DNA of 64,000 nucleotides from Methylobacterium brachiatum (GTDB taxonomy: Bacteria; Pseudomonadota; Alphaproteobacteria; Rhizobiales; Beijerinckiaceae), in the NCBI RefSeq assembly GCF_020523825.1, contig NZ_JAJALK010000003.1, positions 496,001-560,000 on the forward strand. Reading direction: 5' to 3'. A program made the position numbers and the translations under genes. The notes beneath the pieces are model-generated. The model ran no database searches. It worked only from the letters and a program-made list of their open reading frames with translations, and was not told where the DNA came from. Positions 28,080 through 36,094 of the stretch are shown piece after piece (the first letter of the stretch is position 1; every line of letters starts with the position of its first letter).

Positions 28080-29504
28080 TCAGCTCGGGATAACCTTGCC
28101 GGGATTCATCAGATCCGCGGGGTCGAGCGCCGCCTTCACCCGGCGCATCAGGTCGAGCCCCACCGGGTCGCCGTAATGCGCGAGCTCGTCGCGCTTGATC
28201 AGGCCGACGCCGTGCTCGGCCGCGATCGAGCCGCCGAGCCCGTGCACGATGTCGTGGACGATCCGGTTGAACCGGCCCCATTCCGCCAGGAACGCGGCGC
28301 GGTCCATCGCTTCCGGCTGGGTCAGGTTGAAGTGGATGTTGCCGTCGCCGAAATGGCCGAAGCCGCAGGGGCGCAGGCCCGGCATCGCTGCGGTGCAGGC
28401 CGCACTTGCCCGCTCCAGGAAGTCCGGCAGCTTCGACAGCGGCACCGACACGTCGTGCTTGATCGAGGCGCCCTCGCGGGTCTGGGCCTCGGGCACGCCC
28501 TCGCGCAGGCTCCAGAGCGCGGCGTTCTGGGCGCCGCTCGCCGCGATGGTCGCGTCGGCGATCAGGCCGGCTTCCAGCGCGTCGCCGAGGGCGGCTTCCA
28601 GCTCGGCGCGGGTATCGGCATCGGGCCGCGCCGACGAGACCTCGATCAGCGCGTAGGCGCCATGCTCCCCGGAGAGCGGCCGGACCGTGCCGGGGACGTG
28701 GCGCAGCACGATCTCCAGCGCGAAGGGCGGCAGATACTCGAAGGCCGTGAGATCCCGGTCCATCCGGGTCCGCAGGGCCACGAACAGGTCGAGGGCGGCG
28801 CGCGCCGAATCCAGCCCCACGAAGGCGACGCTGGTGGAGCGCGGCCGCGGGAACAGCTTCAGCACCGCCGCGGTGACGATGCCCAGCGTCCCCTCGGAGC
28901 CGATGAACAGCTGCTTGAGGTCGTAGCCGGCATTGTCCTTCCGGAGCGCCCTCAGCCCGTTCCACACCCGGCCGTCGGCCAGTACGACTTCCAGCCCGAG
29001 GACGAGATCCCGGGCGTTGCCGTAGGCCAGCACCGCGATGCCGCCGGCATTGGTGGCGATGCCGCCGCCGATCCGGGCCGAGCCCCGCGACGCGTAGGAG
29101 AGCGGGAACAGCAGGCCGGCCCGCTCGGCCGCATCCTGCACCTCCGAGAGGATCATCCCGGCCTCGACCGTGATGGTGGAATCCACCGGATCGACCGCGC
29201 GCAGCCGGTTCATCCGCTCCAGGGACAGGACCACGCCGCCCTGCGGGATGCCGCCTCCGGTCAGCCCGGTATTGCCGCCGAGCGGCACCACCGCGATGCC
29301 GGCCTGCGTGCAGGCCCGGACCGCGAAGGCCACCTCCTCGGTGCTGCCCGGCCGCAGCACCGCCAGCGCCGCGCCGGTGAACAGCTTGCGGCTCTCGACG
29401 AGATAGGGGGCGAGATCCTCGGATTCGGTCAGCACATGGCGCGCGCCGAGCCCGTCGCGCAACGCGCTGAGCAGCGTATCGTGGGTGGGGACTGGCAGCG
29501 TCAT
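28080..29504 (-). CDS. FAD-linked oxidase, GlcD / D-2-hydroxyacid dehydrogenase type
   Basis: A 474-residue flavoprotein with an N-terminal FAD-binding PCMH domain (PLGGNTGLTGGGIP at about 75-88, GSARIGGGIATNAGG at about 140) and a C-terminal FAD-oxidase domain. The metal-ligand segment GFGHFGDGNIHFN and the late motif AAEHGVGLIKRDEL are typical of D-2-hydroxyglutarate, D-lactate and glycolate dehydrogenases. It probably oxidises a D-2-hydroxyacid and passes electrons to a quinone or flavoprotein. It is divergent from the fumarylacetoacetase-like gene. The exact substrate is not set by the sequence. Confidence 0.87.
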   Translation of the reverse strand: MTLPVPTHDTLLSALRDGLGARHVLTESEDLAPYLVESRKLFTGAALAVLRPGSTEEVAFAVRACTQAGIAVVPLGGNTGLTGGGIPQGGVVLSLERMNRLRAVDPVDSTITVEAGMILSEVQDAAERAGLLFPLSYASRGSARIGGGIATNAGGIAVLAYGNARDLVLGLEVVLADGRVWNGLRALRKDNAGYDLKQLFIGSEGTLGIVTAAVLKLFPRPRSTSVAFVGLDSARAALDLFVALRTRMDRDLTAFEYLPPFALEIVLRHVPGTVRPLSGEHGAYALIEVSSARPDADTRAELEAALGDALEAGLIADATIAASGAQNAALWSLREGVPEAQTREGASIKHDVSVPLSKLPDFLERASAACTAAMPGLRPCGFGHFGDGNIHFNLTQPEAMDRAAFLAEWGRFNRIVHDIVHGLGGSIAAEHGVGLIKRDELAHYGDPVGLDLMRRVKAALDPADLMNPGKVIPS

Positions 29505-29641
29505 CGGCGAAATTTTGTAGACCAGGCCGGGCGGGTTGCAAGCGTCGGGATGGCGCGGGCCCCTGCACGCCTTACAACGCTCCTGTGCCCCCGGGCGGCC
29601 ACGCGCCCGGATCCCCGCACGCCCCAGAGCCCGAGGCCGCG

Positions 29642-30337
29642 ATGCTGTCCGTCATCCAGAACCCGCCCCGCATCGCCCTGCCGATCGCCGGCAGCGGCGA
29701 CCTGTTCCCGGTGCGCCGGGTCTACTGCGTCGGGCGCAACTACGCCGCCCATGCCCGCGAGATGGGCGCCGATCCCGATCGCGAGCCGCCGTTCTTCTTC
29801 ATGAAGCCGGCCGACGCCCTGCAGATCGTCGGACCCGAGCCGGCGCCGCACACCTACCCGCCGCAGACGCGGAACTACCATTTCGAGGTCGAGCTGGTGG
29901 CGGCTCTGGCGGGCGGCGGCAGCGACATCCCGGTGGCGGACGCCCTCGACCACGTCTACGGCTACGCGATCGGCCTCGACATGACCCGGCGCGACCTGCA
30001 GGACGAGGCCAAGAAGCTGTCGCGGCCCTGGGACCTCGGCAAGGCCGCCGACCATTCAGGCCCGATCGGCGCGCTTTTCCCCGCCTCGGCGATCGGCCAT
30101 CCGGCCAGGGGGGCGATCACCCTCGCGGTGAACGGCGAAATCCGCCAGACGGGCGACCTCGCCGACATGATCTGGTCGGTGGCCGAGCAGGTCGCCTACC
30201 TGTCGCGCTACTTCACTCTGCAGCCCGGCGACCTGATCTTCACCGGCACGCCGTCGGGTGTCGGCCCGGTCCAGCGCGGCGAGCGCATGGTCGCGGCGAT
30301 CGCCGGCCTGGGTGAGATCACCCTCGACGTTGTCTGA
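29642..30337 (+). CDS. Fumarylacetoacetate hydrolase family protein
   Basis: A 231-residue single-domain FAH family enzyme. The conserved start CVGRNYAAHAREMG, the FFFMKPADAL loop, the metal-binding HFEVELV with GYAIGLDMTRRDLQ, and the C-terminal GDLIFTGTPSGVGP are all present. Relatives are fumarylpyruvate hydrolases, acylpyruvases and oxaloacetate decarboxylases acting with Mg2+ or Mn2+ on beta-diketo acids. Fumarylpyruvate hydrolysis would be a usual guess, but no gentisate pathway genes are adjacent. A Nudix gene follows ten bases later. Confidence 0.85.
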   Translation: MLSVIQNPPRIALPIAGSGDLFPVRRVYCVGRNYAAHAREMGADPDREPPFFFMKPADALQIVGPEPAPHTYPPQTRNYHFEVELVAALAGGGSDIPVADALDHVYGYAIGLDMTRRDLQDEAKKLSRPWDLGKAADHSGPIGALFPASAIGHPARGAITLAVNGEIRQTGDLADMIWSVAEQVAYLSRYFTLQPGDLIFTGTPSGVGPVQRGERMVAAIAGLGEITLDVV

Positions 30338-30347
30338 CGCGCCGAGG

Positions 30348-30812
30348 ATGCTCCTCGACCGCCCGTTCCTGCGGCGCCTGTTCCACCTCGGGTCGCTCGC
30401 GTCCCGGGGGATGACGCTGGGCGTGCGCGGTGTCGCCCTCGACGGCCAGGGCCGCGTCGCCCTGGTCCGCCACACCTACATCAGCGGCTGGCACCTGCCC
30501 GGCGGCGGCGTCGAGCGCGGCGAGACCGCCATCGGTGCGATGGAGCGCGAGTTCCGCGAGGAGGCGGAGATCGTCGCCGAGGCGCCCCTGCGCCTGCACG
30601 GGCTCTACCGCAACGCCGCCGCCGCACCCCGGGATCATGTCGCGGTGTTCGTGCTGCCGGCCTTCGCGGTGCTGCGCCCCAAGACGCCCGATCGCGAGAT
30701 CGCCGCCTGCGCCTTCTTTCCCGCCGACGCCCTGCCGGAGGGCACCACCCGGGCGACCCGCGCCCGCCTGCGCGAGGTCCGGGAGGGCCTCCCGCCGGAC
30801 CCGATCTGGTGA
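30348..30812 (+). CDS. Nudix hydrolase
   Basis: A 154-residue Nudix protein expected to hydrolyse a nucleoside diphosphate linked to another moiety. The Nudix box spans about residues 49-71 and starts GGVERGE, ending REFREEAEI. The usual Gly near the end of the box (REUXEEXGU) is Glu here, while the catalytic glutamates are kept. An in-frame TTG at 30330 overlapping the previous stop is an alternative start. Substrate unknown. Confidence 0.8.
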   Translation: MLLDRPFLRRLFHLGSLASRGMTLGVRGVALDGQGRVALVRHTYISGWHLPGGGVERGETAIGAMEREFREEAEIVAEAPLRLHGLYRNAAAAPRDHVAVFVLPAFAVLRPKTPDREIAACAFFPADALPEGTTRATRARLREVREGLPPDPIW

Positions 30813-30920
30813 ATCGTCACGAACCTGAAAAAGGGCGCTTGCGTCGCCCGGCGGAATGGTGTTTAGAGAGCGCCGCCGGGGGGCGCCGGCACGCAAGTCC
30901 AGGTGGCCAGGCACTAGTGA

Positions 30921-30995
30921 GCGGGTGTAGCTCAGGGGTAGAGCACAACCTTGCCAAGGTTGGGGTCGAGGGTTCGAATCCCTTCGCCCGCTCCA
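30921..30995 (+). tRNA. tRNA-Gly (anticodon GCC)
   Basis: The 75-base sequence folds as a tRNA: acceptor GCGGGTG pairs with CGCCCGC, a short D arm follows, the anticodon stem CAACC/GGTTG encloses TTGCCAA (anticodon GCC), and the T loop is TTCGAAT. The discriminator is T and the 3' CCA is encoded. tRNA-Gly genes are frequent attachment sites for integrative elements, and a gene-poor, foreign-looking region starts directly after this one. Confidence 0.95.
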
Positions 30996-32096
30996 AAACT
31001 TCAATTATTGCAAGTACTTGCAGGATCGTTGCAACACCTCACCCCGGCGTTGCAGCTTTCCAGGCAGCACCAAGGCGGCACCGGGTATGCCACGCTGCGG
31101 GACCCGCGTGTGGGTCCGCTCCCGAAGGAATGGGCAAGCGACGGCTCACTCCGATTTTCCGGTTTCGGCCGCGCTGGATCTCCCGACGCCTTAGGCGCCT
31201 TCGTAGCTCGATCTCGACCTAGGTGCGGGACACGGGACCTGCGCATTCCTTCCGACCTGCTCAGAAATCCACTGCCTTCGGTCCAGGCGGGTGTGCCGCT
31301 CGTCGATCGGCGATATCCAGGGTCGGAGGCGTTCGACGTTCCAGACGTCGTCCGCGGCTATGCCGATCCAGGGTACGCTGGTTCCTTCGGTGCTCCGCGG
31401 TCCATGCGGGCGCCTCCTCCGCCCGACGGCGAACGCGGTTCAAAAGTGGGCCGGTGCTTCCTATGCACTCGACACGGGCACATCGGCGGCCGAGATCGCG
31501 CGCCGGGCGCGGTCACTCGGTGGGACATCGAGGAGGTCCTGCCGTTCTTACGCGCACGAGGTCGCCGTCGGCCCACGAAAAAATCGAAACACCCTTTTGA
31601 TGGGGGTGCCTTCTCGGCTCACGTGCGGATCGGGTCGATCCACCAACGGGCCGAAGCGTCGCACGGCGTCCTTCGCCCGCATCCGGATCTCGCATCGCGT
31701 ATCGACCTGCCGCTCGTCGCGAGGCGGGCCGGGTGTGCGATGCGTCGCCTGAGGCAGCACCGTCGACCGAGATCGGTCGTCGTGCCATCGCCGCGGTCAG
31801 CAGGGCGGGACACGGCGCGACCAGTTGCAGGGCCGCGTGGCGTTCTAGTCCCGAGGCCGGATGATCGCGGGTTCGGCACGTCGGGTGACTGATCCGTTCG
31901 GGCTTGGGTCCGGCGTCTTCCTTGTCCGTAACTTCCTCGGCAACCTATCGCGAGGCCATGGAAGGTACGGATCGGCGTCGTGCCACCGGTCCGAAATCGG
32001 ATGCGGCATTTCCGATACGCTTGGCCGCGATCGGTCGTCCAACGCTTTTGCAGGGCGTCCGCAGCCGTTTCAGGTCGCATCCTGATCGCCGCTTGC
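30996..32096. other. Gene-poor stretch after tRNA-Gly
   Basis: About 1.1 kb in which open frames exist but none has a recognisable family, start signal or protein-like composition. It opens with several TTGCA-type repeats and a palindrome (31009-31022). Composition is less GC-rich than the flanking chromosome. It may be the decayed end of an integrated element or hold unannotated RNA. I cannot support any gene here. Confidence 0.4.
31009..31022. repeat. 14-bp palindrome in a TTGCA repeat cluster beside tRNA-Gly
   Basis: TGCAAGTACTTGCA is a perfect palindrome starting 14 bases after the tRNA CCA end. Two further TTGCA motifs follow within about 50 bases, as GTTGCAAC and GTTGCAGC. Such a cluster at a tRNA 3' end could be integrase or excisionase arm sites, or an operator. 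The function is inference. Confidence 0.45.
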
Positions 32097-32115
32097 ATGT
32101 CGAAAAATTCGACAT
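32097..32115. promoter_or_regulatory. 19-bp perfect palindrome, likely operator of the XRE/ImmA operon
   Basis: ATGTCGAAAAATTCGACAT is fully self-complementary around a central base. It lies 36 bases before the ATG at 32151, the probable first start codon of the operon. A further half-site, TTTCGACA, occurs at about 32137-32144. The operon encodes an XRE repressor and an ImmA-type peptidase, so autorepression here, relieved by proteolysis, is the natural hypothesis. An ATG inside the palindrome is in frame but has no ribosome binding site. Confidence 0.6.
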
Positions 32116-32150
32116 TATTGTTCTTGGAAAGTCACGGATTTCGACAGGCC

Positions 32151-32489
32151 ATGACGCTCGCCACGTTCCCCGCTCCATCCGTGTCGTCCTTCCCGACGGC
32201 CGAAGTCGAGAAGTGCCTACGCGACGAGCTGATCGAGGCGGTCAAATCGGAGGCGGCCGTGAAAGGCGACGCCCTGCCGCCCACGCCGGCGGCGATCGCC
32301 ACGACGAAGTTTCAGATCGACTCCCTGGTGGTCGTCTCGCTGCTCACGGCGGTCGAAAGTGTCGTCGGCTGCAACCTGCCGGATACCGTCGTACGCGCGG
32401 GTGGCTTCACGTCGGTGGAGCAGGCGTTGGAACAGCTTGTTCCACGGATCGAGAAGCACTGGGCCAAGATCAACGGAGTGAAGACGTGA
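32151..32489 (+). CDS. Acyl/peptidyl carrier protein-like protein
   Basis: This 112-residue protein has a C-terminal segment that reads like a phosphopantetheine carrier domain: IDSLVVVSLLTAVES, then CNLPDTVVRAGGFTSVEQAL. The candidate pantetheine-bearing serine is residue 58, in the DSL motif. Its N-terminal 45 residues are unlike housekeeping AcpP. No synthase, ligase or phosphopantetheinyl transferase is adjacent. It is first in an operon with an XRE repressor, whose GTG start overlaps its stop, two peptidases and a thymidylate-synthase-like protein. A non-pantetheinylated protein-interaction role is possible. The longer start at 32097 lies within the operator palindrome. Confidence 0.55.
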   Translation: MTLATFPAPSVSSFPTAEVEKCLRDELIEAVKSEAAVKGDALPPTPAAIATTKFQIDSLVVVSLLTAVESVVGCNLPDTVVRAGGFTSVEQALEQLVPRIEKHWAKINGVKT

Positions 32490-32860
32490 ACCAAGCCTCG
32501 AGCCCTCCGGGCAGCGACGAGGAGGAACGCAGGAAGCTGGGCGATCGGCTGAAAGAGGCCAGGAAGTATCTCGGTCTGAAGCAGGAGGAGGTGGCGAACT
32601 ACCTCAAGATCCCGCGCACTGCCTTGACCGATATCGAGAGTGGCCAGCGCCGTGTGGAAGCCATCGAGCTGACGCGTTTGGCCAGACTCTACCGCCAACC
32701 TGTGGGCTACTTCACCGGAGAAGACGAGGCCTCCTCACAACTGCCGATCGACGTCGCCCACTTGGCGCGGCAGGCGGCGGCGCTCTCGGAGAAGGACAGA
32801 GAGGAGCTCGGTCGCTTCGCGGAGTACCTGCGGGTCAGAGCGCGGCCGGATCGAGGCTGA
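32486..32860 (+). CDS. XRE-family transcriptional regulator
   Basis: A 124-residue protein with a Cro/C1-type helix-turn-helix at about residues 17-75: LGDRLKEARKYLGLKQEEVA, then IPRTALTDIESGQRRV. The C-terminal third is helical and acidic. The GTG start has GGAG nine bases upstream and overlaps the carrier-like gene's stop. The next gene encodes an ImmA/IrrE peptidase. Known pairs of this kind work as a repressor and the protease that cleaves it, so this protein probably binds the 32097-32115 palindrome. Confidence 0.8.
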   Translation: MNQASSPPGSDEEERRKLGDRLKEARKYLGLKQEEVANYLKIPRTALTDIESGQRRVEAIELTRLARLYRQPVGYFTGEDEASSQLPIDVAHLARQAAALSEKDREELGRFAEYLRVRARPDRG

Positions 32861-32863
32861 GCG

Positions 32864-33877
32864 ATGGTCGCGACAACCTACGCAGGAGCGGTCCGGGCCG
32901 GTACACAGGCCGCCGCGCGGCTTCATCGGGATCTCGGCATACGATCACGGGTCGAAGCGCATGGGGGCAATGTCGACGTATTCGGATCGATCGGAGCGCT
33001 CGACCTGCCACTCCTTCTGCGTCCTCTGCAGGGACTCCTCGGAGCCTATCTGAACGATCCGGCTCCGGGAATCCTCGTGACCACACAGCGCGCCATGAGC
33101 ATCCAGCGCTTCACGGCAGCCCACGAGCTCGGGCACTTCTCCCTTGGGCACGAGCCCAGTCTCGACGACGAGGGAATTCTGCGGCGCATGCCGATGGCTG
33201 GTGAGAGGGCGCCGAAATTCCAGGAGGTCGAAGCGGATGCCTTCGCGGTCGAGTTCATGATGCCGCGTTGGCTCTTCTTCGCACACGCATCGCGTCAGGG
33301 CTGGACGGCGAGGGACTTCGTCCGACCCGATCGCGTCTACCAGCTTTCTCTGCGTCTGGGCGCCAGCTACGCGGCGACCTGCTACACGCTCGCGAGGCAT
33401 CGTCTGATCACCTCCGGACACGTCGACGCGCTCCTCGAGACGAAACCGCGGGAACTCAAGGCCGAGCTTCTGGATCCCTACCGCCCAGACGACTATCGAG
33501 GCGACGTCTGGCTTCTCACGGAACGCGACGCCGGAACCCGCATCGATGGAAGCCGCAACGACATCTTCGTGCTCCGCCTGAAGGAGCACAGCGGCGGCGG
33601 ATATCTGTGGGACATCGATCAGCTCAAAGACAGCGGCTTCGCGATCGTCGGGGACGAATTGTCGGAGCCACCCGAAGACAGCGTCGGCGACAACGTGCTT
33701 CGGCGCGTCACGGCCGCGCCGCCGGACGACTTCCGCGGACTGATCGAACTCGCCGAGTTTCGGCCCTGGGATCCCGACGCGCTCCTAACCAAATTGGACG
33801 TCGAGATGGACCTGACCGGCCCCGAGGAGGAAGGCCTCTCTCGTGCCGAGCGGCGGAGCTTGCTTGAGGCGGCATGA
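32864..33877 (+). CDS. ImmA/IrrE-family metallopeptidase
   Basis: A 337-residue protein with the zincin motif HELGH in TAAHELGHFSLGHE (about residues 85-98) and a following VEADAFAVEFMMPRW segment, the hallmark of ImmA/IrrE peptidases. ImmA cleaves the ICEBs1 repressor and IrrE cleaves DdrO; both free stress or mobile-element promoters. The C-terminal 150 residues form an additional, unrecognised domain that could sense a signal. The gene starts three bases after the XRE gene ends and its stop overlaps the next start (ATGA), so the operon is tightly coupled. Confidence 0.83.
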   Translation: MVATTYAGAVRAGTQAAARLHRDLGIRSRVEAHGGNVDVFGSIGALDLPLLLRPLQGLLGAYLNDPAPGILVTTQRAMSIQRFTAAHELGHFSLGHEPSLDDEGILRRMPMAGERAPKFQEVEADAFAVEFMMPRWLFFAHASRQGWTARDFVRPDRVYQLSLRLGASYAATCYTLARHRLITSGHVDALLETKPRELKAELLDPYRPDDYRGDVWLLTERDAGTRIDGSRNDIFVLRLKEHSGGGYLWDIDQLKDSGFAIVGDELSEPPEDSVGDNVLRRVTAAPPDDFRGLIELAEFRPWDPDALLTKLDVEMDLTGPEEEGLSRAERRSLLEAA

Positions 33878-34560
33878 GCGGCGTCGAGGTTTTCGTAGAC
33901 CTGCGGCCGCGCTTCGGTCATGCGCGCGATCAGGGCCCCCGGCCGACCTGTCTCGCGTTTGCTGCGAGCGACACCCATGCCGGGGTTCGGCCCGGATGGC
34001 TCCCCCTTTCGTCCGAGTACGCGTTTCATCGGGCTCAGACGCGCATGGGTTTCGGTCCGGATGAAGGAGCGACGCTGGCGTCCATGCTGGACGTACTGCG
34101 TGAGGACGGGCAGCCGGAGGAGGGCGGTTGGCCCTACCTTCCGGCGACGCCGGTCGATGCTGCGTCCTGGGTCCCGCCGGGCGACGTCGGCCTTCTGTTC
34201 AGACGCGGATCCGAACGTCGCCCGGTCGCCTTCGACATCATCGTGGGCGAGATCGAGCGCGGCCAGCCGGTCATCGTCCTGATCCAGCTTTCCCGCTCCT
34301 TCTTTCGACCGGATGCGGACGGCATGATCCATCCCGCCACCGGCGAAACGCCGGAGCCGCAGCGCCGTCACGCCGTGGTCGCCGTCGGCCACGGAAAGGC
34401 CGGCGGCCATCGTGCGATCCTGGTGCGGAACAGCTGGGGCGCGAAGTGGGGCAAGCGAGGCCACGCTTGGCTCACCGAGACGTTTATCGCCCCGCGCATC
34501 TACGCTGCCGCGAAACTGACGGAGGATGTCGTTGTATCTCCCGATCCCCCAGCAGCCTGA
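33874..34560 (+). CDS. Papain-like (C1) cysteine peptidase
   Basis: A 228-residue single-domain papain-fold protein without a pro-region or signal peptide. The oxyanion Gln and nucleophile lie in DQGPRPTCLAFA (Cys about 28), the catalytic His in RRHAVVAVGHG, and the Asn in LVRNSWGAKWGKRG. All three catalytic residues are therefore present, so it is likely active in the cytoplasm. Cytosolic C1 peptidases are rare in bacteria and are seen mostly as effectors or in conflict systems. It overlaps both neighbours: ATGA with the ImmA gene and 35 bases with the next gene. Confidence 0.78.
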   Translation: MSGVEVFVDLRPRFGHARDQGPRPTCLAFAASDTHAGVRPGWLPLSSEYAFHRAQTRMGFGPDEGATLASMLDVLREDGQPEEGGWPYLPATPVDAASWVPPGDVGLLFRRGSERRPVAFDIIVGEIERGQPVIVLIQLSRSFFRPDADGMIHPATGETPEPQRRHAVVAVGHGKAGGHRAILVRNSWGAKWGKRGHAWLTETFIAPRIYAAAKLTEDVVVSPDPPAA

Positions 34561-35314
34561 CTGCATCAGCGCTTGGCGCGAGGCCGTACGGATGGTCGAA
34601 GCGCAGCCGAGCCACTGCGCCTACAACGTCGTCCTCGACATCGCGGACCCGACGAGGAACACGACGCTGCAGGATCCAGGCGTCGCTCTGGTCGATGACT
34701 TCCTCCGCCAACAGGGTCAACAGGCGGTCGGGACCGTGGCGAACACGATCTTCCCTGCCAGTCTTTACCACCGATACGGTGCCCCGGCCTTCTTCGACGT
34801 CTTCCAGGAACGGGTGTTGAGAAGGGTTCGGCGCAACGAGCGGTGGTCTGGCTACTACTTCGAGCGGATGATCGACGTTTCGGTGCCGGAAGGGAAGAGC
34901 CCGAATCAGCTTTGGGATATCGTCGGACGGATCAACGACAAAAAAGTCAAATCCCTCAACAAATTCGAGCTTCCATTGTTCGATGCGGCACGCGACGTCG
35001 ACAATTCACCCTACGGAGGACAATGTCTCAGCTTCCTGAGTTTCAAGGTGGTGCCCGGAGCGAAGAACAGCGGAAAGAAGCTTGGGCTTACGGCGATGTA
35101 TCGTAACCACTTCTACGTTGAAAAATTGCTCGGAAACCTCATCGGCCTTGGGCGTCTGATGGATTTCGTCTGCCGTGAGACGGGCCTCGATCTCGGCGAA
35201 CTCACGATCGTCTCCACGCGTGCTGAGGTCGATTTGCCGAAGGGCACCCGTCGCAACGACATCAAGACCCTTCTAAGCCGAGTCCGGGATGCCGGCCAGA
35301 AATACGCGGCCTGA
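34526..35314 (+). CDS. Thymidylate-synthase-like fold protein, probably divergent
   Basis: A 262-residue protein whose C-terminal half follows the thymidylate synthase pattern. QCLSFLSFKV aligns with the catalytic CHAFFQFYV strand, keeping the Cys. LGLTAMYRNHFYVEKLLGN stands in for the SCQLYQRSCDVFLGLPFN segment, and a helix with ETGLDLGELTIVSTRAEVDL follows as in ThyA. Residues that bind the nucleotide (Asp and Asn of DVFLGLPFN, His of GDTHLY) are not retained, so it is not a standard ThyA. It could modify or sense a pyrimidine nucleotide. The fold call comes from pattern matching by eye. The ATG at 34526 follows GGAGG. Confidence 0.5.
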   Translation: MSLYLPIPQQPDCISAWREAVRMVEAQPSHCAYNVVLDIADPTRNTTLQDPGVALVDDFLRQQGQQAVGTVANTIFPASLYHRYGAPAFFDVFQERVLRRVRRNERWSGYYFERMIDVSVPEGKSPNQLWDIVGRINDKKVKSLNKFELPLFDAARDVDNSPYGGQCLSFLSFKVVPGAKNSGKKLGLTAMYRNHFYVEKLLGNLIGLGRLMDFVCRETGLDLGELTIVSTRAEVDLPKGTRRNDIKTLLSRVRDAGQKYAA

Positions 35315-35416
35315 CCGATGCCGGATCGAGGGGGCGCCGCGACCACGTTCGTCCCGTCGCCGCCGATCGTCTCGGACGGAGTCGCCGGAGCCCTTCCGCA
35401 AGGCCCGCATGCGTGT

Positions 35417-36094
35417 TCAGAAGGGCAGGCTCGCAGGCGTCGGCCGCTCCTTGGTCGTCTGGGCGACACCGTAGAGCGAATGCACGCCAGAGATGAACTC
35501 CGCCTGTCCGCCGTAGCTCGGGTGGCGGACGACTGAGAGCGGGATGTCGATACCAGAAAGAGCCAGAGCCGCATCGCGCCCGATCGCGACGATGCGCTTG
35601 GGCGCGACCATCGCGATCAAGGCCTCCATGAGGCACCACGTGGCGTCGCGCTCGGCGCGGGTGTGGCATCGGTTCGAGAACGGGTTCTTCGGCTCGTGTG
35701 GGTGGAGCGGGAAGACGTTCCATAGGATCGCAGGCTCGCCTATCCGGGCGAGAACACGCCAGATGATCGCCGCGGTGCGCTCGGCGACGACGGGACCGCG
35801 GGTGGCGCGCTTGAGGTCGATGCCGCCCATAAGGGCGCCGGCCGGCTCGAGATGGACCTCGTCCGTCAGGGGCAATCCGGTCCGGCGGCCGCCGCGATAT
35901 CCGAGGTCGCGGGCGATCCAGATCGTATCGACGTTGGCGTCGAGCGCCGCTTCCAGGCAGCGCGTGAGATTGCGTCGACGCACGGTGGCGGCATCGGCGC
36001 GATCATGTTCCGGGCAGACGTCTCCGTACGGATTGAAGACCGAGGGCAGCCGAACTTCGGCGAGCGCTGCAGCGAAGGATGCGGGCGTTCTCAA
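35417..36094 (-). CDS. Uracil-DNA glycosylase superfamily protein
   Basis: This 225-residue protein carries WIARDLGYRGGRRTGLPLTDE near residue 70, the family's first active-site loop. It also has ILWNVFPLHPHEPKNPFSNR in the middle and VRHPSYGG, which matches the second (HPS) loop. Members excise uracil or modified bases, or recognise them. Its TTG start overlaps the stop of the MazG-type gene (TTGA), so both come from one mRNA. It converges on the thymidylate-synthase-like gene. The substrate base is unknown. Confidence 0.68.
   Translation of the reverse strand: MRTPASFAAALAEVRLPSVFNPYGDVCPEHDRADAATVRRRNLTRCLEAALDANVDTIWIARDLGYRGGRRTGLPLTDEVHLEPAGALMGGIDLKRATRGPVVAERTAAIIWRVLARIGEPAILWNVFPLHPHEPKNPFSNRCHTRAERDATWCLMEALIAMVAPKRIVAIGRDAALALSGIDIPLSVVRHPSYGGQAEFISGVHSLYGVAQTTKERPTPASLPF

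Noticed and set aside
31223..31892. Several 100-300 residue open frames in the gene-poor stretch after tRNA-Gly
   Set aside because: They overlap in multiple frames, are Arg/Pro-rich, lack ribosome binding sites and show no family motifs.
32097..32150. ATG at 32097 as the start of the carrier-like gene
   Set aside because: This ATG is the first three bases of a perfect 19-bp palindrome and has no ribosome binding site; the ATG at 32151 leaves the palindrome as an operator.
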